From: Leptospira soteropolitanensis
Lineage (GTDB): Bacteria; Spirochaetota; Leptospiria; Leptospirales; Leptospiraceae
DNA: 64,000 nt
Reading direction: 5' to 3'
Assembly: GCF_026151655.1 (NCBI RefSeq)
Contig: NZ_JAMQPN010000010.1
Span: forward strand, 1-64,000
Shown: piece by piece, positions 8,430-15,834 of the stretch
Position numbering within the stretch: the first letter of the stretch is position 1
How the letters are laid out: every line of letters starts with the position of its first letter
Notes under the pieces: generated by a model
The model's database searches: none
The model's input: only the letters and a program-made list of their open reading frames with translations
What the model was told of the DNA's origin: nothing
Made by a program: the position numbers and the translations under genes

Positions 8430-8952
8430 GTCTAAGTTACGATTTTTGATTTGTATTCTTCTTATCCCTGTTTTACTTAATTGTGCTGCTTTTCCGGATG
8501 TTGTTATATCTAAAGAACGTAAATCTTTATCGATTGAAAAAGAAAAAGTCAGAATCGTTTTTACAGGGTTTTACCGTTACGATGAAGAAAAAAAGGCGAT
8601 CTTGGAAGTTTTGTTAAAAGAAGGATTCATTAATGATCCAAATGCCAGTTTAGGATTAGAAGTGATTCTCCAAAAAAGAGAGCCGCATTATCGCTATTTA
8701 TGGATACATCGATTGAATTTTCTTTTGACATTTCTTTCGGGTGGTTTTGTTCCATCTCATATCAGGACGGAATCTACACTTACTTTTCGATATTCTAATT
8801 TAGGTGAAGTAGAAAAAGAATTTGTATATGATCTTGGAATGGATCAGTGGCGTGGAATTCCAGTTGTTATTTTTATGATCACTCATTGGCCAAACAAAGT
8901 TTATAAAGAACAATTAATTGAAGCAACTAAATTGGAGATAAAAGAAATATGA
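8419..8952 (+). CDS. Hypothetical lipoprotein, paralogue 2
   Basis: A 177-residue lipoprotein with lipobox LLNC (Cys22). The body resembles the preceding gene in length and order: a charged strand KVRIVFTGFYRYDEEKKA, a strand GLEVILQKREPHYRY, then a hydrophobic segment NFLLTFLSGGFVPSHI and a last strand RYSNLGEVEKEFVYDL. It overlaps the upstream paralogue by 11 bp and the downstream esterase by 4 bp (ATGA), so all three are probably translated from one message. The function is unknown. Confidence 0.75.
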   Translation: MNFKSKLRFLICILLIPVLLNCAAFPDVVISKERKSLSIEKEKVRIVFTGFYRYDEEKKAILEVLLKEGFINDPNASLGLEVILQKREPHYRYLWIHRLNFLLTFLSGGFVPSHIRTESTLTFRYSNLGEVEKEFVYDLGMDQWRGIPVVIFMITHWPNKVYKEQLIEATKLEIKEI

Positions 8953-9863
8953 GGACATTGTCTGCAATTGCCTTTTTATGTTTAACTTTATCATGTATGG
9001 GGCTCACTCGAAAGTTATCTCCAAATGAAAAACAGGATGTTTTGGAAATTCAAAATAACAAAAGAACATATATGGTTCATTATCCAAAAAAATGGGATGG
9101 TTCACCAGTTCCTCTGTTAGTTGCGTTGCATGGGAGATTTGGCTCTGGTTCTTCTATGATCAAACAAACTAAATTGGATCTTCTTTCTGATTCAAAGGGT
9201 TTTGTGGTAGTTTTTCCCGATGGTTTTAAAAGAAGTTGGGCTGACGGAAGGGGAAATACCCCAGCAGATCAAAACAAAATCAATGATGTTGTTTTCATTG
9301 AATCCATAGTAAAAAGGTTAATAGCGGAAGGATCTGTAAATTCAAAGGAAATATTTTTGGTTGGCCATTCTAATGGTGGTTTTATGGCTCAAAGATTGGC
9401 CGTTGAAAAACCCGAACTATGGAAAGGAGTGGTGAGTGTTGCGGCTCAACTTTCCGTATCAACGCTGAAGAGGAAGTTGAGTTTAAAAACAAAACCCGTT
9501 TCTATTGGTATCATCGCTGGAACTGAGGATCCATTAGTTCCGTATAGTGGTGGTTATGTGAGAGATGGGGGAGAGATTCTTTCAGTTGATGATTCTATTC
9601 AAAGATGGAAAGAATGGAATTCTTGCGGTGATGTTGTTACTAAAAAATCAAAAAGTTTCAAAGAAGACGAAGCAGAAATAAAACTAGATTTCTTTCGATA
9701 TGAGTCTTGTGCAGAGAATACCAAAGTCGGTTTAATTCAGCTAAATGGCTTGGGTCATAGTTGGCCGGGAGAAACACCAATGATACCATTTATAAATCAG
9801 GGAAAAACTACGAAGGTCATTAGTGGTTCTGAACTTGTATGGGATTTTATGGAGAGTTTGTGA
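8949..9863 (+). CDS. LpqC-type polyhydroxybutyrate depolymerase / feruloyl esterase-like lipoprotein
   Basis: A 304-residue esterase of the LpqC family (related to PHB depolymerases and feruloyl esterases). It has a short signal ending in lipobox LSC at Cys16. The core reads PLLVALHGRFGSGSSM (oxyanion hole), VFPDGFKRSWADGRG, the nucleophile elbow GHSNGGFMAQ, the acid GTEDPLVPYSGG and the histidine GLGHSWPG, so the triad looks complete. It probably sits at the outer face of a membrane and cleaves ester-linked substrates; the substrate is not known. The ATGA overlap upstream and the GTGA overlap downstream tie it to the lipoproteins and the SDR. Confidence 0.85.
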   Translation: MRTLSAIAFLCLTLSCMGLTRKLSPNEKQDVLEIQNNKRTYMVHYPKKWDGSPVPLLVALHGRFGSGSSMIKQTKLDLLSDSKGFVVVFPDGFKRSWADGRGNTPADQNKINDVVFIESIVKRLIAEGSVNSKEIFLVGHSNGGFMAQRLAVEKPELWKGVVSVAAQLSVSTLKRKLSLKTKPVSIGIIAGTEDPLVPYSGGYVRDGGEILSVDDSIQRWKEWNSCGDVVTKKSKSFKEDEAEIKLDFFRYESCAENTKVGLIQLNGLGHSWPGETPMIPFINQGKTTKVISGSELVWDFMESL

Positions 9864-10573
9864 AGGATTCAAAAGTTGCATTAGTAACCGGAGCATCTAG
9901 AGGGATTGGGCTTTCCATATCTCGGATGTTAGTTGGTTTGGGGTATAAGGTTTATGGAATAGCCAGAAATCCAGAAAATTGTAATTATTCAAATGATAAG
10001 TTCCATTTAATTTCTTGTGATCTTAACGATGTTAAACAGTTGGATCGGATATTAGATACTATTCCTGATAAAAAAGATGTAAGTTTGTTGGTTCATAATG
10101 CAGGACTTGCCTATTTTTCTCCAGTAGAAGAATTATCTTCAGATAAAATTCGAGAAATGGTTGGACTCCATATTACTGCACCAATGTTATTAACTACTCA
10201 TCTGACTCGATTTTTAAAACAAAACAAGGGTCGCATTGTATTTATTGGATCAGTCGCTGGTAAGGAAATTTCTCCTTGGGGGAATGTGTATGCTTCTCTA
10301 AAAGCAGGTATTCATCATTACGCAAGGGAACTATTTGCCGAATTGCGAAAGTTTGGTGTGAAAGTTCATTTGATCATACCTGACATCACTAAAACCGATT
10401 TTTATAATCACCTGAATTTTGAACCTGATGAAGATCCAAAGTCTTTTTTATTGCCTGATCAAATTGCTGATGTTATTAGGGATTTAGTTGCGGAAGATCG
10501 AGGTTGGGTGATACCTGAGATTCAGATTTCACCAGAATTCTTTAAATTAAAACGTAAAAACAAAGTTAAATAG
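9860..10573 (+). CDS. Short-chain dehydrogenase/reductase
   Basis: A classical SDR of about 237 residues: cofactor motif TGASRGIG, structural NAG in HNAGLAYF, and catalytic Ser with YASLK (Tyr/Lys). I place the start at the GTG 9860-9862, which overlaps the upstream stop as GTGA and has GGAGAG at 9851-9856. The alternative upstream start at 9839 adds seven residues and lacks a site. The Arg of the Rossmann motif favours NADP(H). The last gene of the plus-strand run; it ends next to the convergent cyclic-nucleotide-binding gene. The substrate is unknown. Confidence 0.85.
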   Translation: MKDSKVALVTGASRGIGLSISRMLVGLGYKVYGIARNPENCNYSNDKFHLISCDLNDVKQLDRILDTIPDKKDVSLLVHNAGLAYFSPVEELSSDKIREMVGLHITAPMLLTTHLTRFLKQNKGRIVFIGSVAGKEISPWGNVYASLKAGIHHYARELFAELRKFGVKVHLIIPDITKTDFYNHLNFEPDEDPKSFLLPDQIADVIRDLVAEDRGWVIPEIQISPEFFKLKRKNKVK

Positions 10574-11083
10574 TCATTCACCAATGGGTGTTGTATTGTC
10601 AGAAAATGGATCTTGCGCCGACGTTGACTCATCACTTCCAATAGAGGTGGCATTAGTAGTTGGTATCATTTTTGCAATCACAGAGTCTTCGTCTTGTTTT
10701 CGTTTGATGGCTCTAATTTTTCCATCAGTTTCGTAGAGCCTTTCGATTACCTTTTTCAGTAATAGAAATAAAAACTCGGGACTTTCTTGGCTCATCTGCA
10801 CAAAAGTAGTTCTGTTGATGATTCCTAATTTTGCAGATTCAGATACTACAACAATGGAAGCAGCTCTTGGACTATTATTGATAATTGCCATCTCCCCAAA
10901 AAATTCACCAGGTAGAATGCTTCTGAGTTTTACATGTTTGTTTTCAATTTGTTTATAAATATCGAGTTGTCCTTCAAACAAAAAAAACATAGCACCGTTC
11001 GAAGGTACTCCTTCCTTAAAGAGCACCTCACCTCGTTTGATGTTGATCATACTTAGTTTTGCGAGTGATTCTTTAAGTCCCAT
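10574..11083 (-). CDS. Stand-alone cyclic nucleotide-binding domain protein 2
   Basis: A 169-residue protein made almost only of a cNMP-binding beta-barrel (residues ~5-120). The phosphate-binding cassette GEFFGEMAIINNSPRAAS keeps the Glu and Arg that hold cyclic nucleotide phosphate. It has no Crp-type DNA-binding helix; the tail (RAIKRKQDEDS, then a Ser/Thr/Asp-rich end) looks disordered. The start overlaps the upstream paralogue by 11 bp. A soluble cAMP sensor or adaptor is inferred, possibly served by the cyclase receptors encoded some 5 kb away. Confidence 0.82.
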   Translation of the reverse strand: MGLKESLAKLSMINIKRGEVLFKEGVPSNGAMFFLFEGQLDIYKQIENKHVKLRSILPGEFFGEMAIINNSPRAASIVVVSESAKLGIINRTTFVQMSQESPEFLFLLLKKVIERLYETDGKIRAIKRKQDEDSVIAKMIPTTNATSIGSDESTSAQDPFSDNTTPIGE

Positions 11084-11507
11084 CAGTAGACTCCGTAAGA
11101 TCTTTTAGCTTTTGTTCTGCTTCTATCAAACGTTCAACATAAGTTTGTAATAAAGCATATACAAACATAGGATTTGAGTTAGCGATACGTATTAAATTTT
11201 GTTTGTCTAAAATTCCAAGTTGTGCTCGGTCTGATTCTATAAAAACAGTCATCGCTCGAGGGTGACTAGAAATCAGCGCAATTTCCCCAAAAAATTCTCC
11301 TGTAGAAAGTTTTCGCACTTCATGAAAATTTCCTTGGTCCGGGGCACCCATGCCAACAGAAAGAGTTCCACTTAAAATGAAATACATTCTTTCGTTAGAC
11401 GGTTCTCCTTCTCTTACGATGATTTCTCCTCGTTTAAAAGTCTTCGTAGGGACAGTGTTTACAAAGTCAAAAATGTTGATTCGATTATCTTTTTTAGGAA
11501 TGGACAT
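11073..11507 (-). CDS. Stand-alone cyclic nucleotide-binding domain protein 1
   Basis: A 144-residue cNMP-binding domain with the cassette GEFFGEIALISSHPRAMTV intact and no effector domain. The C-terminus is a helix (YVERLIEAEQKLKDLTES) like the C-helix that closes over bound nucleotide. It is clearly paralogous to the gene that follows. Its ATG overlaps the stop of the ankyrin gene (TAATG), so it belongs to the M23-ankyrin-cNMP operon. It may bind a partner rather than DNA. Confidence 0.82.
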   Translation of the reverse strand: MSIPKKDNRINIFDFVNTVPTKTFKRGEIIVREGEPSNERMYFILSGTLSVGMGAPDQGNFHEVRKLSTGEFFGEIALISSHPRAMTVFIESDRAQLGILDKQNLIRIANSNPMFVYALLQTYVERLIEAEQKLKDLTESTDGT

Positions 11508-13444
11508 TAAAGGCCGCGGTAAATCTCAATTAGTTCAGGAATTCTTTTTTCCTCAGCATATTCTAGAGGTGACTTTCCCATTTTGTCTTCCACTTTAGAA
11601 TCTCCGCCGTTTAGGACGAATACCCTCGCTAATTCCAAAATAGAATCGCTTTTACCAGGATCAAACTGGATTGCTAGTTCGGAAAGTATAGTTTTCCCTA
11701 ATTTATCCTGTTGGTTTATATTCGCTCTTCTCTCTATTAGGAATAGTACTAATTTCTTGTAACTTTCGGACTGAGTGGTATCACGGGAGGATAAAAACTT
11801 TTGGATTGCTTTGTGTAAAATAGTAAGGCCATTGTTGTCTGTTAGGTTAGGATCTGCACCTAATGTGATGAGTTGGGACATCGTATCAATACGATTTCTA
11901 TTGAGTGCAATGTGAAGAGCACTTAACCCACGTTTGTTTTTGGTATTTGGGTTCAAACCTTTTGTCACCAAGAGTTTAATAGTTTCATCGGCAAACTTTT
12001 GTTCTTTTTTATCAATTTCCAACTTACAAACTACTGTAATGAGGTTTTCTCCTTCTTCGTTTAAAGATTGAAGATCGGCACCAGCTGAAACTAAAAGTTT
12101 AAATGCTTCTGCATCCTTTCTTTCGATAGTCGAAAAAATCAGACTAACACCGTCTTTTTGTTTGTGGTTGGGATCTGCCTTTTTTGATAATAGAAACTTA
12201 GCAATAGCGATTTGTTTGTTCTCTAAAGCTAAAGAAAGTGAGGTTTCGTTGGTTTTAAGGTTTAATGCGTCTACAGGAACATTCTTTTTCACTAAAGCTT
12301 CTACAATTTTAAGACCAGCTTTTCTCGAAGCCAAATGAATCGGAAGATACCCAGATGGATTTGGTGTCATTAGATCTGCATTTTTTTGTATTAAGAGATC
12401 GGCGATAGTCCACTTTGAATTTTCAATAGAGTCTTCAAGAGGATTTTTAATAGTAGAAAGTGTTTGGTTGGGATTAGCACCAGATTCCAATACAAGTTTT
12501 AATAAGTTTGTATCATTTTTTTGCAAAGCGAGCTCGAAAAGAGTTTTTCCGCTTAAATTCTTGGAGTCTACGTTTAGTCCTTTTTTAATTAATAAGCTAA
12601 TCGCTGTTAAATTTTTTTTCTCTAAAGCATAAAATAACAAAGATTCTCCGTCAGGAGTTTTGGTATTTACGTCAGCTCCTCGGTTCAGAAGAACTTCCAA
12701 TCCCTGGGTAAATCCTTTTTCAATCGCAAACACAATGGGACGTATTGATTTTGTATCCTCTGCATTTGGATTGCCATTGGAATCTAAACTTAATGTTAAA
12801 AGTTTTAAATTCTTCTGTTCAATGGAAACAAACACGGGAGTTCTTCCTGTTAAATCAGGGAGATTAATGTCAGCACCATTTTGGAGTAGGTAGTTAATCG
12901 AATCGATCTTTGACTTTTCGAATGCTAAATACAGTGGGGACTTTCTTGGATTGTTTCTTAAGTTTACATCGGCTTTGCTTTCTACAAGTAACTTCTGTAC
13001 GGCAAGACTCGATTTTAAAACAGCTACATGGAGGGCTGTATTCCCATCAGCATCATATGCATTGAGGTCTGCACCTTTTTCCACAATGGTTTTGATTTGG
13101 TTTGTAAAACGAGAAGTAACCACATAGTGTAACAAAGTTTTGCCGGAGAGATCCCTTTTGTTGAGATCGGCACCTTGGTTGAGTAAAATTTCAAAATGTT
13201 TAGGTTTATTTTTTTCAACAGCAAGTACTAGAAGAGACTTTCCCGATTCGTCACTGCTGTTAATATCACCACCATTAGAGATTGCATTTTCAAATTCCTT
13301 TAAGTTCCCTTTGGTTAAAATCTGAACCATATCGGGCGTGGTTTGAGTAATCGACGTTGATTCTATTGGGTTTTCTTGCGAAAAAATAGTTCCGAAGGAA
13401 ACGAGTTGTAGGAATAAACTAAAGGTAATCAGATTATGTTTCAT
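11507..13444 (-). CDS. Exported ankyrin-repeat protein
   Basis: A 645-residue protein with an N-terminal signal peptide (MKHNLITFSLFLQLVSFGT, cleavage near FSQEN). It then carries about 15-17 ankyrin repeats, visible as recurring motifs such as DESGKSLLVLAVEKN, DADGNTALHVAVLKS and DNNGLTILHKAIQK. Ankyrin arrays are protein-binding scaffolds. An exported ankyrin protein beside a peptidoglycan endopeptidase suggests a periplasmic partner, but that is inference. Its start overlaps the upstream M23 gene as ATGA and its stop overlaps the next gene as TAATG. Confidence 0.88.
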   Translation of the reverse strand: MKHNLITFSLFLQLVSFGTIFSQENPIESTSITQTTPDMVQILTKGNLKEFENAISNGGDINSSDESGKSLLVLAVEKNKPKHFEILLNQGADLNKRDLSGKTLLHYVVTSRFTNQIKTIVEKGADLNAYDADGNTALHVAVLKSSLAVQKLLVESKADVNLRNNPRKSPLYLAFEKSKIDSINYLLQNGADINLPDLTGRTPVFVSIEQKNLKLLTLSLDSNGNPNAEDTKSIRPIVFAIEKGFTQGLEVLLNRGADVNTKTPDGESLLFYALEKKNLTAISLLIKKGLNVDSKNLSGKTLFELALQKNDTNLLKLVLESGANPNQTLSTIKNPLEDSIENSKWTIADLLIQKNADLMTPNPSGYLPIHLASRKAGLKIVEALVKKNVPVDALNLKTNETSLSLALENKQIAIAKFLLSKKADPNHKQKDGVSLIFSTIERKDAEAFKLLVSAGADLQSLNEEGENLITVVCKLEIDKKEQKFADETIKLLVTKGLNPNTKNKRGLSALHIALNRNRIDTMSQLITLGADPNLTDNNGLTILHKAIQKFLSSRDTTQSESYKKLVLFLIERRANINQQDKLGKTILSELAIQFDPGKSDSILELARVFVLNGGDSKVEDKMGKSPLEYAEEKRIPELIEIYRGL

Positions 13445-15003
13445 TTGGGTAAATAGGCGTCAGGATCCAATGCTTGTTGGTCAGGGCCTTTCCTAACTTC
13501 AAAATGTAAATGTGGGCCGGTGGATTTACCGGTATTGCCAACCTGACCAATGATGTCGCCTGATCGGACAGTGTCACCTTCTTTTACTTGGCGTTCATTT
13601 TGGTGGGCATAATAAGTGAATATATTGTTTTTATGACTTAGAATTGTTAGCATCCCATAACCACCGCTAGTTGTTATTGTTCTCCAAACCTTTCCATCGC
13701 TCACGGCTTTTATTGGTGTACCAATGGAAGCAGGTAAGTCGATTCCTGAATGAAAGGCTCCGACTTTACCTGTCACTGGGTCAACTCTCGTTCCAAAATT
13801 CGATGACACATAACGATCGTTATCAACAGGAATTTGAAAGTATTTGGAAATATCGTCACTGTCAACAAGAGGGCCTCGCTCTTTGGAAACAAATCCTCCA
13901 AAGACCCAACCTTCCCATTCATCATTCCATGAAACGTAAATCCATTTGGATCTCACTCCACCTATGGTTTCTATTTCTTTTTTTGAATCAATGATTTTGA
14001 TTTTTTCATCACCAGGGATTGTTATGATAACTGAGCCGTAATCGTTTGGTTCATCTCGCATTCTTAAACTTGCGGAGCGTATGTACCTTTTTTCTCCATT
14101 TTTTAGTTCATCTGGATTTTCTTGGGGATAGTTATTTTCTCCTGATTGAACATCATAAGATACCACTTCGGATGAACTTAAATAACCACCAAATACCCAT
14201 CCATTTCCGTAAGCAGATGATATTTGAAACCATTGAGCTGTGATTCCATCAATGGTATCTTCAGAGACCGTTGCGGATTCGATTTTTACTTTTAGGCCTT
14301 TAGGAAGTCTCGCAACTACATAGGCATTGACATCAGGTTCTCCACGCATATTAAGAGAACTTGCCTCGACCCACATATCTTTTCCTTTTTTGCTATCGGA
14401 ATAATTATTGTTAGGTGTCTCTGGTATTCGACCTGAGAGAGAAGACAAATCTAAAGAAAGTCCTTCTGTATTTCTGGATTTTAGCATTGGTTTGGTAGGT
14501 GAAAGTAAGTCTTGAGACACATAACCTTCTTGTTTAGATTTGGTTCGTACAAGAACCCAATGTGGCTCTTCTTTTTTTGCAGTTACGTCTTGTTTCAGAA
14601 CCATAACCACTTCTAAAGTATCACCTTTTTTTACTTTTACGTTTGAACGATTAGAGATAGTATGCGAAGGTTCTAGTTGAAGGATAAAATTTTCTGCAGC
14701 AATAGCCGAAACCATCTTTGATTTTTTATCTTTGGCGCCCGGTGCGGCATTATGGTCTGCGATCCCTTCTGCTTGTTTTAAATCGATAGGAGTAGTCGCC
14801 ATTTTAAATCCAGAAAATTTTGCCTGCACTCGATTTACAAAGTCATTATATTTCTGTAAAATTTCTTCCTGTTTCTTTTGGTTAGCTGTGATAAGGCCGG
14901 TTTGTCGTTGTTTGTCCCTATCTTCCAATGTGGTTTGAGAAAGGATTGGGAAAGTGCAGAACGAAAGAAAAATAGACGTTAATAGGATTCTCTGATTCTT
15001 CAT
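13441..15003 (-). CDS. M23-family (LytM) murein endopeptidase with SH3-like domains
   Basis: About 520 residues: a signal peptide (MKNQRILLTSIFLSF), a helical N-terminal part, three bacterial SH3-like segments (around VKKGDTLEVVMVL, WVEASSLNMRGEPD and RYIRSASLRMRDEPND) and a C-terminal peptidase M23 domain. The zinc motifs HSGIDLPASIGTPI and GPHLHFEVRKG are present, so the enzyme should be active on peptide cross-links. I prefer the ATG at 15001-15003; a TTG at 15024 would add seven residues. It overlaps the ankyrin gene by 4 bp and lies 50 bp after the LuxR-like gene. Confidence 0.88.
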   Translation of the reverse strand: MKNQRILLTSIFLSFCTFPILSQTTLEDRDKQRQTGLITANQKKQEEILQKYNDFVNRVQAKFSGFKMATTPIDLKQAEGIADHNAAPGAKDKKSKMVSAIAAENFILQLEPSHTISNRSNVKVKKGDTLEVVMVLKQDVTAKKEEPHWVLVRTKSKQEGYVSQDLLSPTKPMLKSRNTEGLSLDLSSLSGRIPETPNNNYSDSKKGKDMWVEASSLNMRGEPDVNAYVVARLPKGLKVKIESATVSEDTIDGITAQWFQISSAYGNGWVFGGYLSSSEVVSYDVQSGENNYPQENPDELKNGEKRYIRSASLRMRDEPNDYGSVIITIPGDEKIKIIDSKKEIETIGGVRSKWIYVSWNDEWEGWVFGGFVSKERGPLVDSDDISKYFQIPVDNDRYVSSNFGTRVDPVTGKVGAFHSGIDLPASIGTPIKAVSDGKVWRTITTSGGYGMLTILSHKNNIFTYYAHQNERQVKEGDTVRSGDIIGQVGNTGKSTGPHLHFEVRKGPDQQALDPDAYLPK

Positions 15004-15053
15004 AAAACAATCTATAAAAACCAAAGAAAATGGGAATGGTCAAGGTTTTTTGT

Positions 15054-15572
15054 TTAGTCTTCTTCGGGTAGCAGGGGAGTTAAAAAGTAAGAAATAAATT
15101 CCAATTTCCCCCTCATGGATGATTTTTCATATATGGAAGCAGTTTGGTTTTCGATAGTCCGCAGACTTTTTTTGCGTACGGCTGCGATTTGTTTTTGAGA
15201 GAAACCGCGAAGCAACAGGATGGCGATTTCCGTTTCAGCTTCCGAAAGATTCCATTCCACCATTTGGGCTTTGGCTTCCGCCCAGAATTCAAGTTCTGGA
15301 TTTTTTAAGATTCTATTCGTACGTTTTAAGTCATGAATTTGAGACTTTGCTTGTACATTTTCTACAGCTTCCGCTTTCAGTTCTTTGTACAGAATAAAGA
15401 CTACAAGAAAAGAGGAAATTGCAATAAAGGACTCTACAGTGGCAATGATAATCCGGAACCTATCAAAATACTCCGACGGGTTGGTTAACGTAAAGATTTC
15501 TTCAGCGATCCAAACAATGAGAGATAAAACGTAAAATGCTAAAAAAAGAATTCTTACCTGACGAGTCTCCAT
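15054..15572 (-). CDS. Membrane-anchored LuxR-type regulator
   Basis: The 172-residue protein has two N-terminal membrane helices (residues ~7-27 and ~42-63), a short linker and a C-terminal LuxR/GerE helix-turn-helix (LSEAETEIAILLLRGFSQKQIA, then SLRTIENQTASIYEKS). This is a one-component layout in which the DNA-binding domain is tethered to the inner membrane; there is no receiver domain. It heads the minus-strand series leading to the M23 and ankyrin genes, which may be its targets (inference). Confidence 0.82.
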   Translation of the reverse strand: METRQVRILFLAFYVLSLIVWIAEEIFTLTNPSEYFDRFRIIIATVESFIAISSFLVVFILYKELKAEAVENVQAKSQIHDLKRTNRILKNPELEFWAEAKAQMVEWNLSEAETEIAILLLRGFSQKQIAAVRKKSLRTIENQTASIYEKSSMRGKLEFISYFLTPLLPEED

Positions 15573-15683
15573 ATTTCTTTCTTATTTTTGCAACGAGTAT
15601 CTATCTACGCAAGTCAGTTTCTTAGGTAGTTTCCACATTTGCGGGTTTCCTCCATTGTAAGATGGGATTGATGTTTGTACGTG

Positions 15684-15833
15684 ATGTGTTATGAAAAATG
15701 TCCAACAGCCTCTACAAGTAGATCTACTAAATCTTCAAGATCTAGTAATACTTCCCGCTCTGGTTCAGGCAGTAAGGGAGGAAGTAGTTCGAATTCAGGA
15801 TCTGGATCTAGTCCTTCAGGAGGTGGAAACTAA
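15684..15833 (+). CDS. Possible Ser/Gly-rich micro-protein
   Basis: A 49-codon frame begins MCYEKCPTASTSRSTKSS and is almost entirely Ser, Gly, Thr, Arg and Asn to its end SPSGGGN. It sits between a LuxR-like gene and a cyclase gene that both read leftward, and an in-frame stop lies 13 bases before its ATG. There is no clear ribosome site. It could be a real small basic protein, the tail of a lost gene, or chance. It is reported because the composition is far from random. Confidence 0.25.
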   Translation: MCYEKCPTASTSRSTKSSRSSNTSRSGSGSKGGSSSNSGSGSSPSGGGN

Positions 15834-15834
15834 T

